64,000 bases of DNA from Dyadobacter crusticola DSM 16708 (GCF_000701505.1 NZ_JNJB01000012.1:1-64000), one strand, 5' to 3'; positions 1 to 7,528 are shown, counted from the first letter of the stretch. A program made the numbers and translations. The notes: generated by a model from the sequence alone, not told the origin.

Positions 1-309
1 GATAATGGGCCGGAATTCACCTCCAAAGATTTTGCAATCTGGTGTGAGGAGAAAGGCATTGAAACTAGGTATATACAGCCGGGGAAGCCAACTCAAAACG
101 GCTATATCGAACGATTTAACCGACTGTATCGGGAAGCAGTATTAGACGCATATTTGTTCTTTGACCTGGATCAGGTCAGGCAACTAACAGCTGAGTGGAT
201 CGAAGAATATAATCAGCGACGGCCGCACGAAGGACTGGGCAATTTGACCCCATTTGAGTGGAAGGAGTTGCTGGTGAAAAAAGTAATTCAACAACAAATG
301 ACTGTCTGA
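1..309 (+). CDS. IS3-family transposase OrfB, C-terminal 102 residues
   Basis: An open frame runs from the first base to TGA at 307-309. It begins DNGPEFTSK, the second catalytic Asp region of an rve-type DDE integrase core, and continues with QPGKPTQNGYIERFNR, which holds the catalytic Glu, then YNQRRPHEGLGNLTPFEW, the usual C-terminal tail of IS3 OrfB. It catalyses cut-and-copy transposition together with OrfA. The N-terminal two thirds are off the window. Nothing in the visible part is broken, so the copy may be active. Confidence 0.85.
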   Translation, partial: DNGPEFTSKDFAIWCEEKGIETRYIQPGKPTQNGYIERFNRLYREAVLDAYLFFDLDQVRQLTAEWIEEYNQRRPHEGLGNLTPFEWKELLVKKVIQQQMTV

Positions 310-325
310 AAAACGGGGCACTTAC
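1..325 (+). mobile_element. 3' end of an IS3-family insertion sequence
   Basis: The right end of an IS3-type element enters from the window's left edge: the C-terminal part of the transposase followed by about 16 bases ending in cttac. The end is placed near 325 because the same terminal stretch recurs at 1470-1522, where similarity also stops at ttac. The left end and any target-site duplication lie outside the window. Confidence 0.7.
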
Positions 326-329
326 ACTG

Positions 330-434
330 GCGCTTTATCACTCGGATATCCCGTTTGATCAAGCTGAAAAGTCAGCGCTGTTTGACCTTAAAGTACTTTG
401 GGAGGGGCTCGAAAAAATGGGGGCGAAAGCTTAG
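330..434 (+). pseudogene. C-terminal remnant of a gene cut by the IS
   Basis: Directly after the IS end an open frame of 34 codons (ALYHSDIPFDQAEK... to ...EKMGAKA) reaches a TAG at 432-434 and is followed by a convincing terminator at 443-468. A reading frame with natural protein composition, no start codon of its own and a terminator just downstream fits the 3' stub of a gene split by the insertion. I do not recognise the family. Confidence 0.4.
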
Positions 435-442
435 AGATTGGA

Positions 443-468
443 GGACTGTTGGCGACAGTCCTTTTTTT
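443..468 (+). terminator. Rho-independent terminator
   Basis: GGACTGT and ACAGTCC form a 7-bp stem around a short loop, followed by seven T. It lies 8 bases after the stop of the truncated frame at 330-434 and probably terminated that gene. Confidence 0.75.
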
Positions 469-676
469 GTAGTATATAACATTAATGCGTGGCGACAAAA
501 TTTAAATGAATACATCTGCCTGGCCGCTTTGTTAATCTCTTCACTTTACACCAATTGCCAGCCGTTTGCGATTTCAACCGAAAAAGCCCCAATCCGACCG
601 TGAACGAAAAGATGAAGCCGTTTTTTTCTATGCTACCATTTAGCGTATTCCTCCTTTATCTCATCTAAGTAACAGC

Positions 677-1321
677 CTAGTTCCTAGGTGCGCCGTCGTT
701 ACTTGTTGGCCTGATGATCATGGCCTTGTCTTCTCCGACCCAATAGTACATGTTGTAAAAGTACGAAGTCATCGACGAAACTGCTCTTTGAAGTTCTTTG
801 TCAGATTCTGAGCAATTTAGGTTTTTGGTCAGTTGTGCCCGGGTATCAGAATAGAAATAGACATACCAGGCAACATCTGATTCTTTGGTTCCTGGTGCTA
901 TAATCCAACTTCCTTGTGTGGCCCGAATGTTCTTTAATATCTGCAAAGAGACCTTTTTGGGGAGGTGGCCATCAAACCAAGTGCTGTCGATTTGACCTTT
1001 GCCGTTAACCCTGAATTTAAATAACCCCCAGGACGGTTTACAGTCGACCGTTTCTGCACTTATCCCGGCTTCCAGTCGATCGTTCAAGCTTGTGCCTGAT
1101 GCCTGGGAAAATTGAAAATTTTCCGGTTTAAAGTTTGAATTATTCCGAACCCGTGGTTTGTGGGGTTCGAGCGGCTCAAACCCTGGCTTGGGGAATAAGC
1201 CAATATTCTCCGGTGCGGTTGCCGGTTTGGAGATTTGAGAAAATGAGGAAAATTCGCATGAAACTATAAAGCAGAGAACTAATATCCATTTGTTACCGAC
1301 CACTCGTTCAATCAGTTCCAT
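677..1321 (-). CDS. secreted protein of unknown function
   Basis: A 214-residue product with a hydrophobic N-terminal segment (KWILVLCFIVSC, about residues 11-22) that looks like a signal sequence, a proline-rich linker (about 35-60) and a C-terminal region rich in aromatics. The stretch FKFRVNGKGQIDSTWFDGHLP (about 101-121) faintly recalls the TonB C-terminal fold often found in Bacteroidota periplasmic proteins, but this is only a resemblance. It stands alone between IS remnants in the decayed left element. Family not recognised. Confidence 0.55.
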   Translation of the reverse strand: MELIERVVGNKWILVLCFIVSCEFSSFSQISKPATAPENIGLFPKPGFEPLEPHKPRVRNNSNFKPENFQFSQASGTSLNDRLEAGISAETVDCKPSWGLFKFRVNGKGQIDSTWFDGHLPKKVSLQILKNIRATQGSWIIAPGTKESDVAWYVYFYSDTRAQLTKNLNCSESDKELQRAVSSMTSYFYNMYYWVGEDKAMIIRPTSNDGAPRN

Positions 1322-1469
1322 TCTACAAATCGGTTAATCCACAATGTGTTTGCAATGACATAATAAAACAAATACATATATGGAATGGTGTAATTTTACA
1401 ATGGCCGGGTAGGCAACCTCTCCCTTACTACGGATAAACATAATAGTGTTGGCTCCAAACGATTCCTAA

Positions 1470-1522
1470 GGTGAAAAAGGAAGTTCACCAACAAATGACT
1501 GTCTGAGAAACGAGGTTCTTAC
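1470..1522 (+). mobile_element. relic of the 3' end of an IS3 element
   Basis: This 53-bp stretch matches the last coding bases and right end of the IS at 1-325, including the phrase caaatgactgtctga, with scattered substitutions. Only the end of orfB survives. The match stops at 1522, five bases before the stop codon of the next gene. Confidence 0.65.
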
Positions 1523-1526
1523 AAAA

Positions 1527-1952
1527 TTACCGTCTGTAAATCTTGTTATTCATTTTTGAAGTATTGTATTCACTCTTGATGGTGATATCATAATCCAGAG
1601 TGTCATTTATAAGTGTTGCTTTGCCAATGATGCTGTACTCCAACTGATCGGCAACAAATCGGTTATTGATATCCAGAACATTATTGTCGGAAACGGTTAC
1701 GTTAGGAATGTAAGTATCGTACTTAGATCGTGTAACGCTTCCATCCGGGTAAGTATTCGTAAAGAAGAAAACGATATTTACATGATTTAAATCCTGCTTA
1801 GTTATTTTCCACGTTTCGGTTGAATTTCCGGTGCTGTCTTTTTTGGATCCATAATATTCACCTACGAATTTTCCTGCCAAATCTGGCTCACGGTTTTTTC
1901 TGCAAGAAGTTAATGAACAAAACAAAAGAAACAGTAGAACTATGTTTTTCAT
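1527..1952 (-). CDS. small lipoprotein of unknown function
   Basis: The 141-residue product begins MKNIVLLFLLFCSLTSCRKN: a short basic start, a hydrophobic core and a lipobox with Cys17 as the likely lipidated residue. The rest is a compact, beta-rich looking domain without motifs I recognise; Bacteroidota encode many lipocalin-like lipoproteins of this size. An IS relic abuts its 3' end (1470-1522) and an IS3 orfA relic lies upstream (2071-2210). Confidence 0.65.
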   Translation of the reverse strand: MKNIVLLFLLFCSLTSCRKNREPDLAGKFVGEYYGSKKDSTGNSTETWKITKQDLNHVNIVFFFTNTYPDGSVTRSKYDTYIPNVTVSDNNVLDINNRFVADQLEYSIIGKATLINDTLDYDITIKSEYNTSKMNNKIYRR

Positions 1953-2070
1953 TTAAAAGAGATTGTAGTTTACGGAGATTGAAGCCTTACTCTAATGGGG
2001 ACAGTGGGCGTTTAACTTATTTATTTCTAGCTTCTTGGTAAAACGCTGCCGGTGCTAAGTCAACCAATGC

Positions 2071-2210
2071 TTAGTGCGGATGAAATCTAGGTTTTTTTCG
2101 CCAGTTGAACAAGGTTGTCTTGGAGATACCGTATTCACGCCAAACGCCCCTTGCTTCTCGGCCACCTTCATATTGTTTAAGGATCGCTACGACCTGGTAG
2201 TCGTATCGTT
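2071..2210 (-). pseudogene. IS3 OrfA helix-turn-helix relic
   Basis: Read on the minus strand this encodes RYDYQVVAILKQYEGG, then REARGVWREYGISKTTLF and NWRKK, the helix-turn-helix of an IS3 OrfA protein (family pattern QVVAIL...EVCREYGIS..TFYNWR). The frame is open for about 45 codons to TAA at 2071-2073. A stop sits just upstream where the start should be, so it is a fragment. It points opposite to the orfB relic at 1470-1522, so the two are unlikely to be one insertion. Confidence 0.7.
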
Positions 2211-2273
2211 ACTTTGCTAATTGTGCCGATGCACGTATCTTTGGACGTGATAGATTTTTGTGTAATCATACCT

Positions 2274-3311
2274 GTGAAAAAAGTATATATTTTTGCCGTT
2301 TTTTTCCTTTGTCTGTTCTGTCTGTCTTGCAGAAAGAAGTCAAAATCAGATATAGATCCTCTTATACCGGCAGATGTCTATGTCACTTTATCAAATACCT
2401 ACAGTAGCTTTGGCCAATATTGGAAAAATGGTGAAATGGTAAATCTGGCTACTACTAATTCTTTCGCAAACGCCAGAGCAATTTTTGTATCAGAAAACGA
2501 CATACACGTTGTGGGGGACGCCTCAGCGACTTCCAATATCGTTTTTTCTCCCTTTACTGGACAATATTGGAATAATGGGGCTGTATCAAATGTCGACGGT
2601 GGTATACCTGCTAAGCTGTTATATGACGTTGTAGTTTCTGACGGAAATGTGTATGTCTCTGGAGATGGGCTTAATACTATGCAACTCAGAATGCAAGCGG
2701 CCTACTGGAAAAATGGCGTTGCAATACCGCTCGATGAAGCTGATGTTAGAGGTTCTCGCGCGCGAGGAATTTTTGTGGCTGGAAACGATGTCTATGTAGC
2801 CGGTTCACTTAACTTCCAAAATGAAACCGCCGTTTATTGGAAAAACGGAGCAGTTGTAAATTTGGGTGATCCTCTCAACACTTCCTTCGCTAACTCAGTT
2901 GCTGTATCCGGGAAAAATATTTTTGTTGTAGGAAGTGAAGGATTTAAAGGTGGGTCCAGGGCCAGATATTGGAAAAATGGGGCAGGGAATTATCTTACAG
3001 ATGGCTCAGAATACAGTTCAGAAGCAGTTGATGTAGCCGTTTCAGGTAAAGACGTGTATTGTATTGGGAACCTGCATTATTACGACAATACCAGAGTCGC
3101 AAAACTTTGGAAGAATGGAATATCTCAGAGCCTTCCCGGGGCCATTCGGGTCTCCAGTGTTTTTGTGTTTAACAATGACGTATATGTGGCAGGTGAAGGT
3201 TCTGACAATGCAATGAAGAGTCCTATGTATTGGAAAAATGGAGTACCAACTGTATTGCCAAATAATGGTAACGGGGCTTTTGCCAGTTCAATATTTGTCA
3301 AAAAACAATAA
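2274..3311 (+). CDS. lipoprotein with YWKNG repeats, probable beta-propeller
   Basis: The frame is open from an ATG at 2214, but the GTG at 2274 is the better start because it puts a clean lipoprotein signal (VKKVYIFAVFFLCLFCLSCRKK) at the N-terminus. The mature part has about seven repeats of 45-50 residues, each with YWKNG (once YWNNG) followed by a variable hydrophobic stretch and a segment like VAVSGxDVYVxG. Such regular four-strand-sized units suggest a six- or seven-bladed beta-propeller on the cell surface. I know similar hypothetical proteins in Bacteroidota but no experimental function. Confidence 0.7.
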   Translation: MKKVYIFAVFFLCLFCLSCRKKSKSDIDPLIPADVYVTLSNTYSSFGQYWKNGEMVNLATTNSFANARAIFVSENDIHVVGDASATSNIVFSPFTGQYWNNGAVSNVDGGIPAKLLYDVVVSDGNVYVSGDGLNTMQLRMQAAYWKNGVAIPLDEADVRGSRARGIFVAGNDVYVAGSLNFQNETAVYWKNGAVVNLGDPLNTSFANSVAVSGKNIFVVGSEGFKGGSRARYWKNGAGNYLTDGSEYSSEAVDVAVSGKDVYCIGNLHYYDNTRVAKLWKNGISQSLPGAIRVSSVFVFNNDVYVAGEGSDNAMKSPMYWKNGVPTVLPNNGNGAFASSIFVKKQ

Positions 3312-3381
3312 CTACTATTTTAATGAAGTAGTAAGATTATACAAGAGGGATGTGCACCATGCATACTTGGGTTAGAGAAGC

Positions 3382-4129
3382 TTATCCACTCTTCAACCGC
3401 TCCATTAACCCCTTCATATCCTCACTGATCTTCACATCCAAGATGTTAGCATAGACCATAGTCTGCTTCAAGACCGATGTCCGAGCATCTCAGATATCGT
3501 CTCAATCGGAACCTTATTACTCAGCGTCACGGTAGTGGCAAACGTATTCCGCGCAATATGAAAAGTAAGCGTCTTCGAAATCCCACATAGGGTAGCAATC
3601 TCCTTCAAATAAGCATTCATCTTTCGATTGCTAAGTACAGGCAGCACAACGCCAGCAGCACGGCATTGCGGATTATCTTTATACGAGGAAGGAGGCGGTG
3701 TGCTCCTTCGCGGTCTTGTACCGCTTCAAAGTGAGTGGCGCGAACTCCTGGAAGACCATCGCTTCCATCTGCTCGTTGTGATGCTGAAAGACTTCCAGAA
3801 TAGTGCGGGTTTCATTGCTCTTGCCAAGCAGGGCATTCTTCAATGTTTCGGCTGTTATTTCCTTGTTATCCTCAATCAGAATCTTCTTGGCCTGGTAAAC
3901 TTTGGCGGTGAGCATGTCCAAGTACGCATTGAGCGTCTTTGCATCTTCCTTGTTTCCGGCTGGTCGTCCGACTGAGGAATTCCACCTTTCGGTGTTCCAT
4001 AGCTTCTTGGTAGATAGCTCGGCGACCTTGCCGTCGACGGTGATTCTCAGGTAAACGTAGCGAACTGTTCCCTTCTGATTTCTGGCGGGCCTTTAAATAG
4101 AAAAGCAGGCCAAATGTTTTCTCCAACAT
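3382..4129 (-). pseudogene. decayed tyrosine integrase
   Basis: The segment is closely similar to the intact integrase at 28662-29882, from its C-terminus (stop near 3382) to the start MLEKTFGLLFYLK at 4129. It is inactivated at least twice. One base is missing near 3469 (ttcaagaccg against ttcaaagaccg), shifting the frame before the catalytic C-terminus. At about 3681 the sequence jumps over roughly 475 bp of the intact copy (about 28966-29441), removing most of the core-binding domain and the front of the catalytic domain. Two short open frames (3679-3921 and 3872-4129) are its pieces. Confidence 0.9.
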
Positions 4130-4225
4130 AACACAAGCGTTTAAAAGTGGTTAAATATCGAGTTACCACGCTTGCCAATCAAGATGTTTACGCCGTAACA
4201 TCTTGCTATCAATTTGTTATGCCGT

Positions 4226-4279
4226 TTCCAGTGAGTCTTTTTCTCAAAGTGAGTGAACTACACGAAGGACTCACTGGAA
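4226..4279. repeat. inverted repeat upstream of the integrase relic
   Basis: tttccagtgagtc (4226-4238) and gactcactggaaa (4267-4279) are perfect 13-bp inverted arms. A slightly degenerate copy lies upstream of the intact integrase (about 29980-30033). The spacer carries the motif gtgaactacacgaa that also recurs near the other island end. Placement beside both int genes fits an integrase or excisionase binding region. Confidence 0.6.
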
Positions 4280-4392
4280 ACATGGAAATTTTTGTATTTT
4301 TTGATATGATCTGAAAGACAAAAATGCCCACAAATCATTGATTTACAGGTCGTTTGTTTGACTTTGAACTTATTTCAAGGCGGCCGCCGCGC

Positions 4393-4412
4393 GGGAGGGA
4401 GACGGGTCTCGA
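4393..4412. repeat. att-like direct repeat 1 (tRNA-His 3' end)
   Basis: Twenty bases identical to the 3' end of tRNA-His at 30133-30152. The sequence to its left resembles that left of the tRNA (aatcattgatttacagg, tttgactttgaact), so this is the right-hand junction of the older, decayed element. Confidence 0.75.
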
Positions 4413-4420
4413 GAGGCCAC

Positions 4421-4450
4421 AAAAAAAAGGCCCTGAAAAATCAGGACCTT
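4421..4450 (-). terminator. Rho-independent terminator between two att repeats
   Basis: On the minus strand aaggtcctga and tcagggcctt form a 10-bp stem with a 4-base loop, followed by eight T. It lies just after the tRNA-His 3'-end copy at 4458-4479 in the tRNA's reading direction, so it may be the original tRNA-His terminator, separated from the tRNA by integration of the island. Confidence 0.65.
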
Positions 4451-4457
4451 AATGCTC

Positions 4458-4479
4458 GGGAGGGAGACGGGTCTCGAAC
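4458..4479. repeat. attL-like direct repeat 2 (tRNA-His 3' end)
   Basis: Twenty-two bases identical to 30133-30154. It is taken as the left attachment core of the intact element. On its left lies the terminator at 4421-4450 and then repeat 1. Confidence 0.75.
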
Positions 4480-4760
4480 TTTACCTTTAATTAGCTACTA
4501 ATCAAGGTTTTGTCTCCTGTATTTGAAGTGGACTACACGAAAGACTCACTATTTTTTATACATATAGTACAACAGTATATTTGTTATGTATAATTCTTTT
4601 AGCGAAAATTGAGGTGTTTAGGTCTGGGTTTTCGCCGGTTTTGGGTGAGTTTTCGGGTGGTTTTTGGTGTTCAAAGTTTGGAAAATGCCTGTGGTTTTTG
4701 GCGGTGGTAACTGCGATTTTGCTGGGGTAAAGTTACAAATTTCACTTTGCTTTTTAACCA
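4480..4760. other. element left end, non-coding, with subterminal repeat
   Basis: No gene seen. At 4525-4550 the motif gtggactacacgaaagact plus cact repeats, with one or two changes, a motif found near the right end (30005-30029) and beside the integrase relic (4251-4275). From about 4610 to 4740 the plus strand is strongly G+T rich with few C or A runs and no convincing frame. Confidence 0.5.
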
Positions 4761-5255
4761 TCATTCTGGGGGCATGAACTTAACTTTGGGCTTTGGTAGA
4801 CAGAACAAGGAGTAGAAGAACGGTTCGCCCCCGTCTTTATAGATTGTTGCCTTCCCTTTGCTCCATACATAAGTCCATGCTAAATCTCCGTTGGGTGGCG
4901 GGTTAAAGAAGACTTCGTTCGTATCTATCGGGATGTTTTGCAGGAACTCCTCCGAGCCGTCATAGTAGTAGAAAGGAACTTTACCGACGAATACCGTTCT
5001 CCTTTTGGGATATTCCTTAAAATAACGTCTATAGGCTGTCATCGTTCGAACCGTGATAATTGTACTGTCAGGTAAAATCTTATCGATTGTGATATCGTTG
5101 AGAGCACCTTCGCAATGCTCTTCGGCTAGGAATTGTTCGACGAAGTGGATGACTGAGCTGTCAAGCTGAATTGAAGAATTAATCATGTCATTTTTCCGCC
5201 CGTGGCGACAAGAAACAGACATTATTAAAAGACAGACAACGATTTGTATCTTCAT
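4761..5255 (-). CDS. lipoprotein of unknown function
   Basis: The 164-residue product opens with MKIQIVVCLLIMSVSCRHG, a short signal with a lipobox (SVSC) and Cys16 as likely lipidation site. The mature part has no repeats or motifs I recognise; it ends FCLPKPKVKFMPPE. It lies 19 bases downstream of the hipT-like gene on the same strand and may be co-transcribed with the toxin-antitoxin genes, but nothing in the sequence suggests a shared role. Confidence 0.6.
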   Translation of the reverse strand: MKIQIVVCLLIMSVSCRHGRKNDMINSSIQLDSSVIHFVEQFLAEEHCEGALNDITIDKILPDSTIITVRTMTAYRRYFKEYPKRRTVFVGKVPFYYYDGSEEFLQNIPIDTNEVFFNPPPNGDLAWTYVWSKGKATIYKDGGEPFFYSLFCLPKPKVKFMPPE

Positions 5256-5274
5256 TAAATTGAGATCAAATGAT

Positions 5275-6207
5275 TTACTTCATAAGTAATCCGGATTTAC
5301 TATCCCATATCTCCAAATACCGCTGCTTCCAATCCTCCGGCAAAAAAGAAGATTGTATTACACCTTCAACTCTTTTTCTCGCACCTGCAAACTTCACATA
5401 GATATTCGAAACCGCCTTTTCAGGCAGATTCAACCCTTTTGCAAAACTATCGAAATCAGCTTTGGTAATTTTCCTCTTCCTGCCATTCAAAGTAAGCGCC
5501 AGCTCGTCAGCGTCATCAGGAAAAACCAGATTTACATTAAGGAGATCATAAGCTGGTGAAAGGGAAATTGTACGGTCGCTATGGTGGATCACGGAGAAGT
5601 TCTTTAAGTGCATATCATTGTTGCCCGTGAGATAACAGAAGAGGACCAACTCGAAGAAATTTAGGGTATCCAAACCTCTATTTGTGCAGTACTGAGCAAT
5701 CAGCTTACCAATCTTCTCGTAAGAACCTTTGTATTTCTGCTCCGTCAGAAATCCTGAGATCTGACAGAAATCTTCAACATGTATCTTTTGGCCCCTTTCA
5801 CGATCAAAACGCTTGGCGATGTAGGCCAACTTGCCTTCAGTCGTCGGTATCAGTGCGTGTTGGCAGGCTCTGATTTTGAATAAGTCCGCCAAATGCATTG
5901 TCAAATCCTCAGTCTCGGGCATGAATTGAAATTCATCATGCTGCGGTTTCAGGATGTATTGTCCCCATAAGCCAACGATTGTTAGCCGCTCTCCTCCAAT
6001 TTCCTTTTCCAGATCCACCGAAAGTTTAGGCTGAACTCCCGTGACTGCAATGCGTTTGTTAACTGTCCTGGTCGCCAGGTCAATCAATATTTGTTTGTCG
6101 AGATGCAGCTCAGGTAGCGTGCTGGTTCCAAAGAACTTTTTACAGCACCGGGCGTGATACTGTTGGTCATATTCCAATTTTTGGTAACAAAACAGGCATT
6201 TAGACAC
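5275..6207 (-). CDS. hipT: HipT-like serine/threonine kinase toxin
   Basis: The 310-residue protein is the C-terminal kinase body of HipA without the N-terminal subdomain. Visible kinase features are a P-loop-like GVQPK (57-61), the ATP-binding Lys in YILKP (Lys87), the catalytic loop GNNDMHLKN (Asp198, Asn203) and the metal-binding AYDLL (Asp221). The N-terminus has a zinc-knuckle-like CLFC...CC pattern (Cys4, Cys7, Cys21, Cys22). HipA-family kinases phosphorylate aminoacyl-tRNA synthetases (GltX for HipA, TrpS for HipT) and stop translation. The start overlaps hipS by 8 bases, so the two are translationally coupled. Order hipB-hipS-hipT matches the E. coli HipBST arrangement. The target here is unknown. 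Confidence 0.85.
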   Translation of the reverse strand: MSKCLFCYQKLEYDQQYHARCCKKFFGTSTLPELHLDKQILIDLATRTVNKRIAVTGVQPKLSVDLEKEIGGERLTIVGLWGQYILKPQHDEFQFMPETEDLTMHLADLFKIRACQHALIPTTEGKLAYIAKRFDRERGQKIHVEDFCQISGFLTEQKYKGSYEKIGKLIAQYCTNRGLDTLNFFELVLFCYLTGNNDMHLKNFSVIHHSDRTISLSPAYDLLNVNLVFPDDADELALTLNGRKRKITKADFDSFAKGLNLPEKAVSNIYVKFAGARKRVEGVIQSSFLPEDWKQRYLEIWDSKSGLLMK

Positions 6208-6535
6208 CGGCGACCTCCTCCTGCGGTAAAATGCTTACAGCTCCAATCGCATCCCGGCACAAAGCTAACAGCAGCTCAAAACGATCGTTTCCTTTCAGCT
6301 TCCAATAGTTTTGGGCTACGTTCAACAGCCAGCCTTCCGGAATGAGCCCGTCGAAGAATGGAAATAATACCCGGCTTTCAAAAGCACCACTTTGCAGAGG
6401 TAAAGTCAAACTCACAGGCATAGCGTGAGATGATCGAAGATAGGATTCGTTGTACCGAAACGTATATCCCTCATCGTTTTCCATCAGAACCCCAGCGAGT
6501 TTGTCTTTATAGTAAACAAGTGCTTGCTTAGCCAT
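6200..6535 (-). CDS. hipS: HipS-like small antitoxin (HipA N-terminal domain)
   Basis: The 111-residue protein equals the N-terminal subdomain of HipA as a separate gene: MAKQALVYYKDKLAGVL..., then YLRSSHAMPVSLTLPL and FFDGLIPEGWLL, the usual signature of that domain. In HipBST systems this small protein is the antitoxin that blocks the kinase HipT. It sits 4 bases after hipB and overlaps hipT, as expected for a three-gene operon. Split hipA genes are common in Bacteroidota, so antitoxin function is an analogy. Confidence 0.8.
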   Translation of the reverse strand: MAKQALVYYKDKLAGVLMENDEGYTFRYNESYLRSSHAMPVSLTLPLQSGAFESRVLFPFFDGLIPEGWLLNVAQNYWKLKGNDRFELLLALCRDAIGAVSILPQEEVAGV

Positions 6536-6539
6536 AGCA

Positions 6540-6740
6540 TTAAGATTTAAGATCTACCACACCAGCTTCCTTCCCAAACAATGACAACACCTGGTTGACC
6601 TTGTCTAGCCGAAGTGTCTTCTTACCTTGTTCCAGGTCGCGTACAAAGCGCAAACCCACGCCAGCTTTGGATGCAAGTTCCTCCTGGGTCAAGCCGACGG
6701 TTTTGCGGCGTTCTTTTAGAAATGTTGAGAAACTAGACAT
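6540..6740 (-). CDS. hipB: HipB-like XRE repressor
   Basis: A small helix-turn-helix protein of 66 residues from ATG 6740 (MSSFSTFLKERRK). The open frame extends to 6779, but the extra residues MQISLYLYHKRYN overlap the operator region and are atypical, so the inner start is preferred. The motif LTQEELASKAGVGLRFVRDLEQGKKT is a classic XRE helix-turn-helix. In HipBST systems HipB supplies DNA binding and represses its own operon. The 12-bp inverted repeat at 6790-6833 is the likely operator. Confidence 0.85.
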   Translation of the reverse strand: MSSFSTFLKERRKTVGLTQEELASKAGVGLRFVRDLEQGKKTLRLDKVNQVLSLFGKEAGVVDLKS

Positions 6741-6789
6741 GTTATACCGTTTATGATATAAATATAGCGAAATTTGCACTCCTATGCTA

Positions 6790-6833
6790 TATCGGGTATA
6801 ATCAAAATTACAGAGGTCAGTTTATACCCGATA
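6790..6833. promoter_or_regulatory. probable HipB operator
   Basis: tatcgggtataa (6790-6801) and ttatacccgata (6822-6833) are perfect 12-bp inverted arms 20 bases apart, centred about 70 bases upstream of hipB. A further half-site-like ttatacc lies at 6742-6748 next to the hipB start. E. coli HipB also binds TATCC-type inverted repeats, so autoregulation is likely. Confidence 0.65.
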
Positions 6834-6886
6834 AGGTACAGCAGTTAATCTGTCTATGTAATGTTGATTCGAAGAATAAACGGTCA

Positions 6887-7528
6887 TCAGCTCAGGCCCT
6901 CAATTAGCTTTACGATCAGTGCCAAGCTTTCTCGCTTCGGTGCATCGTTCAGCCACGTTTTCATTAATTCCGTATCTAATTTGATCAGATCATCCTTATC
7001 GATTCTCAAGTTTTCTATCAGATATTCGATTGTAGTCTTTATTCCGGTCAACCTCAGACCTCTGGCGCTGACCACCTTGTCGAACAAGGCTTTCTCTGGT
7101 AATGCCATGAGGACATTCTGGCGATACGCAACTTCCATTTGACAAATTCCAAAGCTAAAATATGGCAATGGTAAATGTGTAAAGCTGAATGCGCCTGCCG
7201 AAGTATCGAATCGCATGGAAGCTTTTGTAGTCGCCGAGGTTGTCTCAAACACACGCTCAGGAATGAGCCCGTAGTAGGATAGCGCACTATCGAGTGAAAC
7301 GTAGCTCGGGCCGAATAGGTGGTTTGCGAAAAGGAAGGGTTCAGGACGGAAAGGTGAAAGCTGTTTAGTGGGTAGATATAGGCCATCTCTTACATTATCG
7401 AGCAATCCCATTGAAACTAGTTCATTGATCTTATCAGAGGAATACTCCTGATTTTTGAGAAGCGATGTTAGCAGCTGGCGGGTTAGCGGTTGACTGGAAT
7501 GACTTCGAACGCTTTGCAATAGATCCAT
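6887..7528 (-). CDS. AbiEi-like transcriptional regulator/antitoxin
   Basis: A 213-residue protein from ATG 7528, chosen because GGGAGG lies eight bases upstream; the frame stays open to 7612. The N-terminus (about 1-75) is a winged-helix-like region with YLP after it, followed by the AbiEi hallmark SYVSLDSALSYYGLIPE and a C-terminal part like the AbiEi_4 domain (ALPEKALFDKVV). AbiEi represses and neutralises the nucleotidyltransferase toxin AbiEii in type IV toxin-antitoxin systems. No AbiEii gene is adjacent; the next gene on this strand is hipB. It may be an orphan regulator or a stray antitoxin. Confidence 0.7.
   Translation of the reverse strand: MDLLQSVRSHSSQPLTRQLLTSLLKNQEYSSDKINELVSMGLLDNVRDGLYLPTKQLSPFRPEPFLFANHLFGPSYVSLDSALSYYGLIPERVFETTSATTKASMRFDTSAGAFSFTHLPLPYFSFGICQMEVAYRQNVLMALPEKALFDKVVSARGLRLTGIKTTIEYLIENLRIDKDDLIKLDTELMKTWLNDAPKRESLALIVKLIEGLS

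Noticed and set aside
355-603. 82-codon plus-strand frame
   Set aside because: It runs through a strong terminator (443-468) and out of frame with the gene remnant at 330-434; no motif.
3628-3975. 115-codon plus-strand frame
   Set aside because: It is the antisense shadow of the integrase relic.
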